A DNA stretch of 64,000 bases, from NCBI RefSeq assembly GCF_023073715.1, contig NZ_JADPKA010000083.1:186001-250000 (forward strand). Reading direction: 5' to 3'. Shown here piece after piece: positions 33,737-43,782 of the stretch (positions within the stretch are counted from its first letter, which is position 1; every line of letters starts with the position of its first letter). The notes beneath the pieces were generated by a model that worked only from the letters and a program-made list of their open reading frames with translations, was not told the DNA's origin and searched no databases. The position numbers were made by a program, and so were the translations under genes. The DNA comes from Bradyrhizobium sp. 164. GTDB taxonomy: Bacteria > Pseudomonadota > Alphaproteobacteria > Rhizobiales > Xanthobacteraceae.

Positions 33737-33961
33737 GAGCGGCACACGCGCCGTCATCTCGCCAGGCATCATAGGCAGGGCCTCGACGCCGCATATGATT
33801 TGAGCAATGCATTGCGCTGACAGCTCGGTTAATCGCGCCGACGATACGAATCGACGCGCGGGACAATCGCGCCTTTCGTCGGCGGGTGCGGTTTAGCGCG
33901 ATGGATTTCGTTGGCTGGAGGCGCCTGATCGGGCAGCTTGAGGCAAACCAGAAGCGGAGGC

Positions 33962-34570
33962 ATGCCGTTGACCGATCTTTGCGCCGAAGACCTCGCAACC
34001 ATCTATGCCAAGCCATCGCCGCGCGTCATTGCGAAAGCGCGGCCCGCGATCGATGCGCATGCGAAGAAATTCATCGAGATGTCGCCGTTCTGCGTGCTCG
34101 CGACATCGGGAGCGGACGGCAGCGTCGACGCTTCGCCCCGCGGCGGCAGCATCGGCTTCGTCCACGTTGCCGGTCCCAACCAGCTGTTGATGCCCGATCG
34201 CTCCGGCAACAACCGGATCGACAGTTTTCGCAACGTCGTCGAAGGCTCGGGCTTCGTGCACCTGTTGTTCTTCGTACCAGGGATCGACGAGACGCTGCGC
34301 GTCGGCGGACGCGGCACGTTATCGGCTGATCCGAATCTGGTTGCCTCGATGATGGAATTCGGCAAGCCGCCGCGCGCGGTGCTGAACGTCGCCGTCAGCG
34401 AGGTCTATTTCCACTGCGGCAAGGCGCTGATGCGCTCGAAGCTATGGTCACCGGAGAAGGTGCAGCGCTCGGTGATGCCGAGCATCGTCGAAATCATCCA
34501 CGAGCAGACCAGCCTCGGTGAGCCGCAGAGTCAGGAGATCGTGGAGGAGCTCTACAAGACGCAGCTGTAG
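33962..34570 (+). CDS. FMN-dependent PPOX-family flavoprotein (MSMEG_1061 type)
   Basis: A protein of 202 residues with a split-barrel flavin fold. The family markers are HAKKFIEMSPFCVLATSGADGSVDASPRGG (about 36-65), LLMPDRSGNNRIDSFRNV and the C-terminal SEVYFHCGKALMRSKLW. Such proteins bind FMN or F420 and reduce or oxidise unknown substrates. AGCGGAGG precedes the ATG at 33962. Single gene; convergent with bfr. Confidence 0.87.
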   Translation: MPLTDLCAEDLATIYAKPSPRVIAKARPAIDAHAKKFIEMSPFCVLATSGADGSVDASPRGGSIGFVHVAGPNQLLMPDRSGNNRIDSFRNVVEGSGFVHLLFFVPGIDETLRVGGRGTLSADPNLVASMMEFGKPPRAVLNVAVSEVYFHCGKALMRSKLWSPEKVQRSVMPSIVEIIHEQTSLGEPQSQEIVEELYKTQL

Positions 34571-34583
34571 CTGGCGCGACCGG

Positions 34584-34611
34584 TGTCGTCCCGGCGAAGG
34601 CCGGGACGACA
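34584..34611. terminator. Hairpin between convergent genes
   Basis: An 11-base perfect stem TGTCGTCCCGG / CCGGGACGACA with loop CGAAGG. It lacks a T tract; it sits between the PPOX gene and bfr and may also be part of a repeat family. Confidence 0.5.
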
Positions 34612-34639
34612 GTGGGGAATGCAGCGCTAACGCGCCAGA

Positions 34640-35128
34640 TTAATGCCCCTCGCCTTCGAGCCCGCCGACGTGCTTCTGCGTGTAGAGTTCGATGCCAATA
34701 CGGCCGATCAGGTCGAGCTGGGTTTCGAGGAAATCGATGTGGTGCTCCTCGTCGCTCATCAGCTTCTCGAACAGGTCACGCGTGACGTAGTCCTTGACGC
34801 CATGGCAGTAGGTCGCCGCTTCCTGGTAGAGCGCCCGGGCGCTCATCTCGGCGGCGAGGTCGCATTCGATGATCTCCTTGACGTTCTGGCCGATGCGCAA
34901 GGGATCGAGCACCTGCATGTTCGGAAAGCCGTCGAAGAACAGAATGCGCGCGGTGAGCTTGTCGGCATGCTCCATCTCCTCGATCGACTCCTTGCGCCAG
35001 ACCTTGGCCATGTCCAGCAGGCCCCAATTGTCGAGGAAACGGTAATGCAGCCAATACTGGTTGATCGCAGTCAGTTCGTGACGCAGTGCCTTATTGAGAT
35101 ATTCGATGACCTTTGCGTCGCCCTGCAT
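34640..35128 (-). CDS. bfr: Bacterioferritin
   Basis: A protein of 162 residues that forms the 24-subunit iron-storage shell. Ferroxidase ligands E18, E51 and H54, the haem-binding M52 (EEMEHADKL) and the later EEHHIDFLE pair are all present. It oxidises Fe(II) and stores it as mineral in the cytoplasm. It is transcribed after bfd on the same strand, with an Irr-type box 44 bases before its start. The C-terminal EGEGH is shorter than in some members. Confidence 0.95.
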   Translation of the reverse strand: MQGDAKVIEYLNKALRHELTAINQYWLHYRFLDNWGLLDMAKVWRKESIEEMEHADKLTARILFFDGFPNMQVLDPLRIGQNVKEIIECDLAAEMSARALYQEAATYCHGVKDYVTRDLFEKLMSDEEHHIDFLETQLDLIGRIGIELYTQKHVGGLEGEGH

Positions 35129-35171
35129 GGTTCACTCCAGCTCTTGCAGTCCAAATCGGCCCTAAACCGAA

Positions 35172-35188
35172 TTTAGAATGTTTCTAAA
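35172..35188. promoter_or_regulatory. Irr box (iron control element) upstream of bfr
   Basis: TTTAGAATGTTTCTAAA is a perfect 7-3-7 palindrome (TTTAGAA / TTCTAAA) that matches the ICE bound by Irr in rhizobia. It lies 44-60 bases before the bfr start. Confidence 0.85.
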
Positions 35189-35264
35189 TGAGTTTGCGGG
35201 CGAGGGCAACCGGCTAGTGGGCACGCAGCCGGGGGGAAAAGCTCAGCAGACCATATGGAAGGTT

Positions 35265-35537
35265 TCAGCAGGCTGCGAGCGCGAACTGAGCGGGTTCGAC
35301 CGTCTCGTCGTTGGCGGCCACAGTGTGGCTGTGCGGACAGCCGGCACAGCAGGATTGGGCACAAGGACCAAGCGCTTCGTCGATGATGGTTTTGATGGTC
35401 CGGGCACAGCGGCCGCATTCGGCGTTACAGCCGAGGCACCCATAAACCTGCTTGGCATGGCGCACGGCGTCGTCGGACTCGGCGACGGCGGCGCGGATGT
35501 CGTCATCGCTCAGCACGTTACAAGAACAAACGATCAT
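35265..35537 (-). CDS. bfd: Bacterioferritin-associated ferredoxin
   Basis: A protein of 90 residues. The N-terminal MIVCSCNVLSDDDIRAAV and the CLGCNAECGRC segment (C34, C37, C41, C44) give the BFD [2Fe-2S] fold; C4 and C6 plus the CLGC pair are the usual cluster ligands. It reduces Bfr to release iron. The C-terminal part is extended and has extra Cys residues (CAQSCCAGC), longer than the 64-residue E. coli form. bfr follows 136 bases later with its own Irr box. Confidence 0.92.
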   Translation of the reverse strand: MIVCSCNVLSDDDIRAAVAESDDAVRHAKQVYGCLGCNAECGRCARTIKTIIDEALGPCAQSCCAGCPHSHTVAANDETVEPAQFALAAC

Positions 35538-35645
35538 GGAAGCGGCAGGCCCTTCGGTGATGCGTCAACATCGATATTTAAGGGGGCGGCCGGATGCAAA
35601 AGGAAAAATCGGAATTTGAAGCTATTCCAAACTGGCTCGCAACGG

Positions 35646-35662
35646 CCTAGAACGGCTCTAAA
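35646..35662. promoter_or_regulatory. Degenerate Irr-like box upstream of bfd
   Basis: CCTAGAACGGCTCTAAA agrees at 11 of 14 fixed positions with TTTAGAA-N3-TTCTAAA. It lies about 110 bases before bfd. A weaker TTTGAAGCTATTCCAAA also occurs between the two, at about 35617. Confidence 0.35.
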
Positions 35663-35697
35663 ATAGGGCGTTGCGCTGGATCAAGATTGCAGCGGAC

Positions 35698-35952
35698 CTA
35701 GTCGCCGCCATCGCTGCTGGAACAGCTGCCGCCGTCAGTCGAGCTCCCCGAACTGTCACTGGAAAACCAGCTTCCCAGCGAGAAGCCGTCGCTCGTCCCC
35801 GAGTAGCTATCGCCGCTGCTACTGCCTCCATCGCTAGCGGCTGCTGCGCGGGACCGGCGTCCGCGGTTCTGGAGATATGTGATCCAGCCGTAGCCGATCG
35901 CGAAGACGATCCCGGCCGCAATCAATGCATTTGCCAACGCGTTGCTCATCAT
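35698..35952 (-). CDS. Small single-TM protein with Ser/Gly-rich tail
   Basis: A protein of 84 residues. MSNALANALIAAGIVFAIGYGWITYLQN gives one membrane helix (about 8-25). The rest is a basic patch then a low-complexity tail of Ser, Gly and Asp ending SSSDGGD. The start is taken at MMSN (35952). Function unknown; the layout resembles small hypothetical proteins of Bradyrhizobium. Confidence 0.6.
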   Translation of the reverse strand: MMSNALANALIAAGIVFAIGYGWITYLQNRGRRSRAAAASDGGSSSGDSYSGTSDGFSLGSWFSSDSSGSSTDGGSCSSSDGGD

Positions 35953-36028
35953 CGCCTCGGAGCTGCGGTCCATACCAATTGGTCGTACCCGGCAAGGGCG
36001 CCGTTCATTGATCATTCAAGCGAAGTAT

Positions 36029-36052
36029 GGAACTCTGCCCCCAAAGAGTTCC
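36029..36052. promoter_or_regulatory. Perfect inverted repeat in the leader of a secreted-protein gene
   Basis: GGAACTCT and AGAGTTCC (8-base arms) flank GCCCCCAA, 27 bases before the ATG at 36079. It could be an operator or an mRNA hairpin. Known binding proteins for this pattern are not obvious to me. Confidence 0.45.
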
Positions 36053-36078
36053 GCATGATTGTGCGAAAGGTCAAGCCA

Positions 36079-36402
36079 ATGAAGAAGTCGCTCGTGGCAG
36101 CCGCTGCCATCGTCACTCTGGTCCTGACGGCCGGAGCACCCGCCCATGCGCAACGCGGCGTCGCTGCGGGCGTGGCGGCCGGGATCATCGGCGGCGCCAT
36201 TGTCGGTGGCGCGCTGGCATCTCCGTATTATTACGGACCTGGCCCCGGCTATTACGAGCCCGGCTACTATCCGCCCCGCTACTACGCTCCGGGCCCGGGC
36301 TATGTCGCCGACGACTATTACGGCGGCGGGTGTGTCTGGCAGAAGCAGCGCTTCTGGGACGGCTACGCTTGGCGCGCCCGCCGCGTCAGGGTCTGCGGCT
36401 GA
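36079..36402 (+). CDS. Secreted glycine-zipper protein, paralogue 1
   Basis: A protein of 107 residues. The signal peptide is 1-25 (TLVLTAGAPAHAQ). A glycine zipper GVAAGVAAGIIGGAIVGGALA follows, then a Tyr/Pro/Gly-rich section (YYGPGPGYYEPGYYPPRYY) and a C-terminal motif CVWQKQRFWDGYAWRARRVRVCG with two Cys. The gene at 36614 has the same ends (GIAAGLIGGAIVGGAIAS and CYWRRERYWDGYGWVVRPVRVCY), so the two are paralogues. Glycine zippers often insert in the outer membrane; function unknown. Confidence 0.82.
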   Translation: MKKSLVAAAAIVTLVLTAGAPAHAQRGVAAGVAAGIIGGAIVGGALASPYYYGPGPGYYEPGYYPPRYYAPGPGYVADDYYGGGCVWQKQRFWDGYAWRARRVRVCG

Positions 36403-36613
36403 GTCGCCGTGAACCGGTTCATTACGGAGGCGCCGTTCATCTTGGAGCCTGAAAAAGACCGCTTTTTCTCGTCACAGCTCCGTGTGCGTTTACCGTGGAT
36501 TGACCATTTGCGCGCTTCCTAGCCCAACGGTCAATTCCATCAGAGTGTGCGTGAACCTTTGAAACCCGGGCGCCTCTAACAAGGTGAGCCCATCTCCCAG
36601 GAGAGCCCTGAGC

Positions 36614-36895
36614 ATGAAGAAGACTTTAGTTGCTGCCCTCACGGTTGCGACAGTCGCCGGTTCGCTGGTGACCGCGACACCGTCCGCGAAGGCGCATGAT
36701 GGCGTCGGCGCCGGCATCGCGGCCGGCCTGATCGGCGGCGCGATCGTCGGCGGCGCCATCGCGTCGAGCCGTCCCGCCTATGGCGGCCCCGTTTACGTGG
36801 CTGAGCCCCCGCCGCCCGCGCCCTGCTACTGGCGGCGTGAGCGGTATTGGGACGGCTACGGCTGGGTCGTCCGCCCGGTCCGCGTCTGCTACTGA
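36614..36895 (+). CDS. Secreted glycine-zipper protein, paralogue 2
   Basis: A protein of 93 residues starting MKKTLVAALTV. The signal peptide ends near TPSAKAH, the glycine zipper spans about 31-50, and the C-terminal CYWRRERYWDGYGWVVRPVRVCY is shared with the gene at 36079. Unlike its paralogue the middle is short. The ATG at 36614 is used; ten weaker codons precede it. A strong terminator follows. Confidence 0.82.
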   Translation: MKKTLVAALTVATVAGSLVTATPSAKAHDGVGAGIAAGLIGGAIVGGAIASSRPAYGGPVYVAEPPPPAPCYWRRERYWDGYGWVVRPVRVCY

Positions 36896-36930
36896 TCCGA
36901 TCGCGTGGCGCTCAGACGCGCCGCGAACGA

Positions 36931-36966
36931 AGCCCGGCCGAGCATCTCGGCCGGGCTTTTTCTTTT
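36931..36966 (+). terminator. Strong intrinsic terminator
   Basis: A 12-base stem AGCCCGGCCGAG / CTCGGCCGGGCT with a CAT loop followed by TTTTTCTTTT. It lies 36 bases after the second glycine-zipper gene and just before the convergent transglycosylase. Confidence 0.93.
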
Positions 36967-36972
36967 GCTGCG

Positions 36973-38199
36973 CTATCGCGCAGCCTGGATCGAGCGCAGC
37001 ACCTCTTCGTTCGGCCAGCAATCGACCTTGAGGCCCGCCGACTTCTGGTAGGCACCGAGCGCGGCGCGGGTCTGCATGCCCGCCTTGCCGTCGATCTTGT
37101 CCTTGTAGAGCCCGATGCGCGTGAGACCGCGCTGCATGGTCTCGACGTCCTTGGTGCGCAACTGCTTCGAAGCTGACCAGGGCGTTGCGAAAGGCAGCGG
37201 GCTGGTCATGCGGTCACTGAGATGGCCGACGAACAGCACGTAGAGATCGGAGAAATTGTACTCCTTGATGACGAAGTAGTTTTTCGTGGTCAGGAACGAC
37301 GGGCCGTAGATCCCTTCGGGCTGGAGCAACGAGGCCGGCTGCGCCTGCTCGGCCGCGCTGAGTTTCTGCCCGCGCACCGGCACGAAGCCTTCGCGCAGCC
37401 ACTGGCCGATCGGCTTCGTCACCTCGGGCACGCCGGTGGTGCAATCGAGCTTGGCCGGCGCCTGCACCTCGTAGGCCCAGCGCACGCCACTTTGCCAGCC
37501 CTTGTTGACGAGTTGCTGCGCGGCGGACGCCAGCGCATCCGGCACCGAATGCCAGATATCGATGCGGCCGTCGCCGTCGAAATCGACGCCGTGCTTGTAA
37601 TATTCGGACGGCAGGAACTGAGTGAGGCCGGTCGCACCGGCCCAGGACGAGCGCATGTCCTTGCGCGTCACCACGCCCTCGCCGAGGATCTTCAGCGAGA
37701 GGATGAACTCGTTGCGGTACTGATCCTTGCGGCGTCCGACATAGGCCTGTGTCGCCAGCACGCGGACGAGATCGTAAGGCAGCGTGTAGCGGCCGTAATC
37801 GGTCTCACGGCCCCAGATCGCGAGCATGACGGTCGCAGGTACACCGGATTTCTTTTCGATCTCGGTCAGCGCGGTGCGATATTTTTGCAGCAGCCGCTGC
37901 CCCTCGCCTGCAAGCCGTGCGATTGAGGCTTCCTTGACGTAGTCGGCGGGCACCTGCACGAACTCGGCCTGCGACGGCGCACCGGTGGCGGGCCGACCCG
38001 GCAGGATCAGATCGGGCAGCTTGTAGTCGGGCTCGAGCCCGCGCGTCTGTTCCTCGAAGGTCGCGCGCGAGACGCCGGCGGCCTGCGCCTCGGGCCACAG
38101 CGAGGTGATGAACTGTGTGAAAGCTGCGTCGGCGGCGCGGGCGGGCGACAGGCCACAAGTGACAGTGATCACCGCAGCGATGAGCGCCCGCCACATCAT
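36973..38199 (-). CDS. Lytic murein transglycosylase (MltB type) with peptidoglycan-binding domain
   Basis: A protein of 408 residues. The signal peptide is 1-22. The catalytic domain (about 30-315) has the active Glu in AIWGRETDYGRYTLPYDLVRVLATQAY, then GATGLTQFLPSEYYKHGVDFDGDGRIDIW, the MltB pattern. The last 60 residues (KDVETMQRGLTRIGLYKDKIDGKAGMQTRAALGAYQKSAGL) are a PG_binding_1 domain. It cleaves glycan strands with anhydro-muramyl ends. It begins seven bases after the ettA stop, so it is probably co-transcribed with it. Confidence 0.93.
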   Translation of the reverse strand: MMWRALIAAVITVTCGLSPARAADAAFTQFITSLWPEAQAAGVSRATFEEQTRGLEPDYKLPDLILPGRPATGAPSQAEFVQVPADYVKEASIARLAGEGQRLLQKYRTALTEIEKKSGVPATVMLAIWGRETDYGRYTLPYDLVRVLATQAYVGRRKDQYRNEFILSLKILGEGVVTRKDMRSSWAGATGLTQFLPSEYYKHGVDFDGDGRIDIWHSVPDALASAAQQLVNKGWQSGVRWAYEVQAPAKLDCTTGVPEVTKPIGQWLREGFVPVRGQKLSAAEQAQPASLLQPEGIYGPSFLTTKNYFVIKEYNFSDLYVLFVGHLSDRMTSPLPFATPWSASKQLRTKDVETMQRGLTRIGLYKDKIDGKAGMQTRAALGAYQKSAGLKVDCWPNEEVLRSIQAAR

Positions 38200-38206
38200 G
38201 CCGGAA

Positions 38207-39856
<1,650 letters not shown>

Positions 39857-40089
39857 CGGTCCCGTGAAACCTTCGATTTGAGGAAATTTGCTGCCGCCGA
39901 TGTAGCGATCCCGCCCCCAAAGGGCAATGTTTTCCGTCCGTTCACCACGGTTGAATACGGAACGGACACCATCCGGCCACCGATCCGGACAATTGAAACC
40001 ATCTTTTAATAAATCAGGCCAAAGCTCGGTGTCGCGCGGAAACAGCGCCACCCGCTCAGAATGAACGGCGAGCACAGCGAGACAGCGTC

Positions 40090-40305
40090 ATGGCCATGAT
40101 CGAGACCAACTCTCTCCCTGGTCCGGCAGACGCCGGGCAGGTCTCCGGATTCGTTTCGGAGATCCAGAGCTTCTGGAAGCGCTTTTTCGCCACCGCCTTC
40201 AACCCGTACCGGCCCGAATTGCACTATATGCGCGGCCCTGGCCCGGCCTGGCGCGCCAAGCACGGCATGGATGCGCCGTTCCGCCTGAAGCCCCGCGACC
40301 TCTGA
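40090..40305 (+). CDS. Small conserved-looking hypothetical protein
   Basis: A protein of 71 residues (MAMIETNSLPGPADAGQVSGFVSEIQSFWKRFFATAFNPYRPELHYMRGPGPAWRAKH). No signal peptide or TM helix; aromatic and basic residues cluster in the middle. Divergent from ettA with 233 bases between. I do not recognise the family; the start (40090) and codon use look genuine. Confidence 0.62.
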   Translation: MAMIETNSLPGPADAGQVSGFVSEIQSFWKRFFATAFNPYRPELHYMRGPGPAWRAKHGMDAPFRLKPRDL

Positions 40306-40421
40306 GCCTGCCCCCAACGATTTTTTGAAGACGTCAGCTGCTTGCGCGCAGGCATGATTGCGCGCAACCATGGCCCGGCTCCGACGAGGGCGCCCCCTCG
40401 CTCGCGCCGTCACCTCTCGCC

Positions 40422-41399
40422 ATGGATGAAATGCTGATGACGCGGCTGCGCTGTGCAATTCTCGACGATTATTTCAACCTCGCCCTCGACGTCGCCGACT
40501 GGCCAAAGCTCTCCGACCGCGTCGATGTCACCGTGTTCAGCCACCCATTTGCGTCCGAGCAGGCCGCGGCGAGCGCGCTGGCCGACTTCGAGATCATCTG
40601 CGCCATGCGCGAGCGCACGGCATTTCCGAAGAGCCTGCTCGACAAGCTGCCGAAGCTGAAGCTGCTCTTGACCTCCGGCATGCGCAACGCCGCCATCGAC
40701 ATGGAGGCCGCGAAGGTGCGTGGCGTCGCCATCGGCGGCACGCAATATTCGCGCGATCCGACCGCCCCGCTCGCCATGGGCCTGATCCTGGAACTGACCC
40801 GCGGCATCGGCCGCGAGAATGCGCGCATGCATGCCGGCGAGCCCTGGCAGACCTTTGCCGGCATCGAGATCGAGGGACTGACGCTCGGCATCGTCGGGCT
40901 CGGCAAGCTCGGCAGCAAGATGGCAGGGATCGCCAAGGCGTTCGGCATGAACGTGATCGCCTGGAGCCCGAACCTGACGCCGGAGAAGTGCAAGGAGGCC
41001 GGCGTCGGCTACGCCAGCAAGGATGAGCTGTTCGCGAAAGCCGACATCGTCACCATCCATGTGGTGCTGAGCGAGCGCTCGCGCGGGCTGGTCGGCCGCG
41101 CCGATCTCGCGCGGATGAAGCCGACCGCCTTCCTCGTCAACACCGCGCGCGGGCCGATCGTGGACGAGCAGGCGCTGCTCGAGGCCTTGCAGCAGAGGAA
41201 GATCGCAGGCGCCGGCTTGGATGTGTTCTCGGTCGAGCCGCTGCCGGTCGATCATCCCTTCCGCAAGCTCGACAACCTCGTGTTGACGCCGCATCTCGGC
41301 TACGCCACTGCGGACGGCCTGCGCATCCATTACGGCCAGATGGTCGAGGCGATCGACGCCTTCACCAGGGGCGGCAAGCTGCCGCGCAAGCTGGCCTGA
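40422..41399 (+). CDS. D-isomer-specific 2-hydroxyacid dehydrogenase
   Basis: NAD-dependent dehydrogenase of 325 residues. The cofactor motif is GIVGLGKLGSKMA (about 154-166), and the substrate and catalytic Arg, Glu and His lie in NTARGPIVDEQALLEAL and PHLGYATADG (final His). N- and C-terminal parts form the usual catalytic domain. Substrate unknown; relatives reduce glyoxylate, hydroxypyruvate or other 2-oxoacids. Met6 (40437) is an alternative start. Confidence 0.88.
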   Translation: MDEMLMTRLRCAILDDYFNLALDVADWPKLSDRVDVTVFSHPFASEQAAASALADFEIICAMRERTAFPKSLLDKLPKLKLLLTSGMRNAAIDMEAAKVRGVAIGGTQYSRDPTAPLAMGLILELTRGIGRENARMHAGEPWQTFAGIEIEGLTLGIVGLGKLGSKMAGIAKAFGMNVIAWSPNLTPEKCKEAGVGYASKDELFAKADIVTIHVVLSERSRGLVGRADLARMKPTAFLVNTARGPIVDEQALLEALQQRKIAGAGLDVFSVEPLPVDHPFRKLDNLVLTPHLGYATADGLRIHYGQMVEAIDAFTRGGKLPRKLA

Positions 41400-41454
41400 A
41401 ACGCCATGAAATCGGGATGATCATCGCTCGCTGCAAGCGTTGTTGAGCATGATC

Positions 41455-42423
41455 TCAGGCCGCCGAGCGCTGGCCGGCGGAAGAGCTTGCGGCGTCGGCA
41501 AAGCCATCACGCCAGGACGGGTGTGCCGGCAGCCAAGCCAGTTCGCGCTTGGCCTTGGCGTTGGAGGCGCCGCGCACCTCGGTCATCATCGCCGTCATAT
41601 GCTCGCCCGCAAGCAGCCGCCCGAGCCATGCGGGCACGTGAAGCGGCGGCTTGGCACCGAGCAATTCGGCGAGCGCCGGCAGCCAGTCCCTGACCAGGGC
41701 CGGACGGTCGTCGACGATATTGTAGATCTCGCCCGCGCGTCCGCGCTCGATGGCGGCGACCGTCGCAGAGGCGGCATCTTCGGTGTGAATGAATGACCAG
41801 TAGCCACCGCCATCGCCGATCACCGGCACGCGCCGGCGACGAAGCTGCTCTCTCATCTGCGGCGACAGCGTGCCGGTGTCCGGGCCATAGAAGAATCCAT
41901 AGCGCAGCACGATCCCTTCGGGCGCAGTCGATGCCAGCACCGCGCGCTCCAGGTACTGGATAGCTTCCAGGGTGCGGCGAAGTTCCTGCGGCGGATTGGG
42001 GTCAAGCTGATCCGCTTCTGTCTTGATCGCTCCCCCGTCGGGGCTGAAGGTCCAACCGCAGAAGCTCTGGGCAATGAAGCGCTTGGCGCCGGCCTCGCGC
42101 GCGGCCGCGAGCAGAATGTCCGTTCCGCGAGTGCGCAACTCGTTGGTTCTCGCGAACGCGCGATCGAAATGCCGCAGGTCGGTAGCTGCGGCGAGATCGG
42201 TCATCTCATGGATGACCACGTCCGGCCGTGCCGCCTTTACGGCCGCGCGCATGCTCCCCGCATCGAGACCATCAGCAACGACGGATTCGGCACCAAGCTC
42301 CTCGAGAAGGCCGGACTTCGCGGCGCTCCGGGTTGAGGCGATGACCGAATGACCGGTGGCGACAAGGAGGGGGACGAGCTTGCGACCGACGGCACCGGTG
42401 GCGCCCGCAACAAAGATTCGCAT
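41455..42423 (-). CDS. NAD-dependent epimerase/dehydratase (extended SDR)
   Basis: A protein of 322 residues. The cofactor motif is VAGATGAVGRKLVPLLVATGHSV (5-27), with the extended-SDR region RLEALAAREAG... replaced by ILLAAAREAGAKRFIAQSF and VLRYGFFYGPDTGTLS. The usual YxxxK is not obvious at its normal place, so the catalytic type (reductase or epimerase) is open. YNIVDDRPALVRDWLPALAELLGA is typical of the C-terminal substrate-binding part. Single gene, convergent with the dehydrogenase gene 55 bases away. Confidence 0.8.
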   Translation of the reverse strand: MRIFVAGATGAVGRKLVPLLVATGHSVIASTRSAAKSGLLEELGAESVVADGLDAGSMRAAVKAARPDVVIHEMTDLAAATDLRHFDRAFARTNELRTRGTDILLAAAREAGAKRFIAQSFCGWTFSPDGGAIKTEADQLDPNPPQELRRTLEAIQYLERAVLASTAPEGIVLRYGFFYGPDTGTLSPQMREQLRRRRVPVIGDGGGYWSFIHTEDAASATVAAIERGRAGEIYNIVDDRPALVRDWLPALAELLGAKPPLHVPAWLGRLLAGEHMTAMMTEVRGASNAKAKRELAWLPAHPSWRDGFADAASSSAGQRSAA

Positions 42424-42585
42424 CTTGTGTTTCTCGCATTCGTGGCAACCAGCCGGGACGTAGTTGACCCCGGCCCGGATTCAAGCGAGCGAACGTGCGG
42501 ACGCGGCGGAAAGGATGCGTCAAATGATTACGGCGCGTGGCCGAAGCGCACGCGCCGTTTCTCGATCGATGTTTGAGCGATCGGC

Positions 42586-43782
42586 CTAGCGCACGGTGAC
42601 CGGCGCAGGCAACGGCGGCACCACCGTCGGCTGCGTGCCCGGGACGGGACCGGCCTGGGCGGCCATCGGAGCCGGACCGGCAGCACCCGGCGTCGGCGCA
42701 GCGGATGCGGTCGCCGTTCCCGGCGGCGGGCCGCCCGGCAGCACCACCACGCGGGTGCCGACCTTGACGCGGTCGAACAGGTCGGAGACGTCCTCGTTCA
42801 GCATGCCAATGCAGCCGGAGGAGACGAACTTGCCGATCGTCGAGGGCTGGTTGGTGCCGTGGATGCGGTAGACGGTCGAGCCGAGATACATCGCGCGGGC
42901 GCCGAGCGGATTGCCGGGGCCACCGGCCATGAAGCGCGGCAGATAGGGCTGGCGCTCGATCATTTCGGTCGGCGGATGCCAATCCGGCCACTCGGCCTTG
43001 CGGGTGATCTTCTGCACGCCGGTCCAGGTGAAGCCGTCGCGGCCGACGCGGACGCCGTAGCGGATCGCGCGGCCGTTGCCGAGCACGTAATAGAGGTAGG
43101 TGTGTGGCGTATCGACCACGAGCGTGCCGGCCGGCTCCTTGGTCTGGAACGCGACTTCCTGGCGGCGCAGGTTCTGAGGCAGCTGCGCGGGAGCAGCATC
43201 CGGCTGCTCCTCGGGCGGTAGCGACGCGATCGTCATCGGCCGGCCATCGGCGCCGACGGGCGGCTGGCCGGCCTGGACCGTACCGGTCGCGGCGGGACCA
43301 CCAACGGCCTCCGGCGGACGCAGGCCGTCATTGGCCGGTGCCTGGCCCGGACGATTGGCATAGATCACCGGCGGCGGACCGGCGGGCCGGCCGTAACGGG
43401 GATCGTCGGGCGACATCACGGGGCCTTGGGGCGGCGCTGCCGAGTAGACCGGCGGAGCGCCGGCCGGGCGGCCGTAACGCGGATCATCCGGCGACATCAC
43501 CGGGCCCTGCGGGGCGGCCGAATAAACCGGCGGCGCGCCGGCCGGACGGCCGTAGCGCGGATCGTCCGCCGGTCCGGGCGGCGGCAGCGAGGCCTGCGGC
43601 ATCGCGTCGTCGTCTTCGTCCAGGGCGTCGAAGTTCGGCGTGCGATCGCCCGGACGATATTCAGCCGGAGGGCCATAGCCCGGCGCCTGCTGGACCGGAT
43701 AGCTCTGAGCTTGAGCGAGCGAGGTTCCCGCCGCAGCGACTGTCGCGGCAGCGCATATCGTCAGAAAGTGTTTGATCATCAT
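42586..43782 (-). CDS. L,D-transpeptidase with proline-rich repeats and altered active-site motif
   Basis: A protein of 398 residues. The signal peptide is 1-25. Residues about 62-145 contain three copies of a unit of about 24 residues (DDPRYGRPAGAPPVYSAAPQ), probably an extended wall-spanning linker. The YkuD domain (about 220-350) has the catalytic His in YRIHGTN and Cys in SSGCIGM. The Arg that normally follows (SxGCxR) is Gly here, whereas the paralogue at 5460 has SSGCIRM. The last 50 residues are Pro/Ala-rich. The first of two Mets (43782) is taken as the start. Confidence 0.9.
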   Translation of the reverse strand: MMIKHFLTICAAATVAAAGTSLAQAQSYPVQQAPGYGPPAEYRPGDRTPNFDALDEDDDAMPQASLPPPGPADDPRYGRPAGAPPVYSAAPQGPVMSPDDPRYGRPAGAPPVYSAAPPQGPVMSPDDPRYGRPAGPPPVIYANRPGQAPANDGLRPPEAVGGPAATGTVQAGQPPVGADGRPMTIASLPPEEQPDAAPAQLPQNLRRQEVAFQTKEPAGTLVVDTPHTYLYYVLGNGRAIRYGVRVGRDGFTWTGVQKITRKAEWPDWHPPTEMIERQPYLPRFMAGGPGNPLGARAMYLGSTVYRIHGTNQPSTIGKFVSSGCIGMLNEDVSDLFDRVKVGTRVVVLPGGPPPGTATASAAPTPGAAGPAPMAAQAGPVPGTQPTVVPPLPAPVTVR

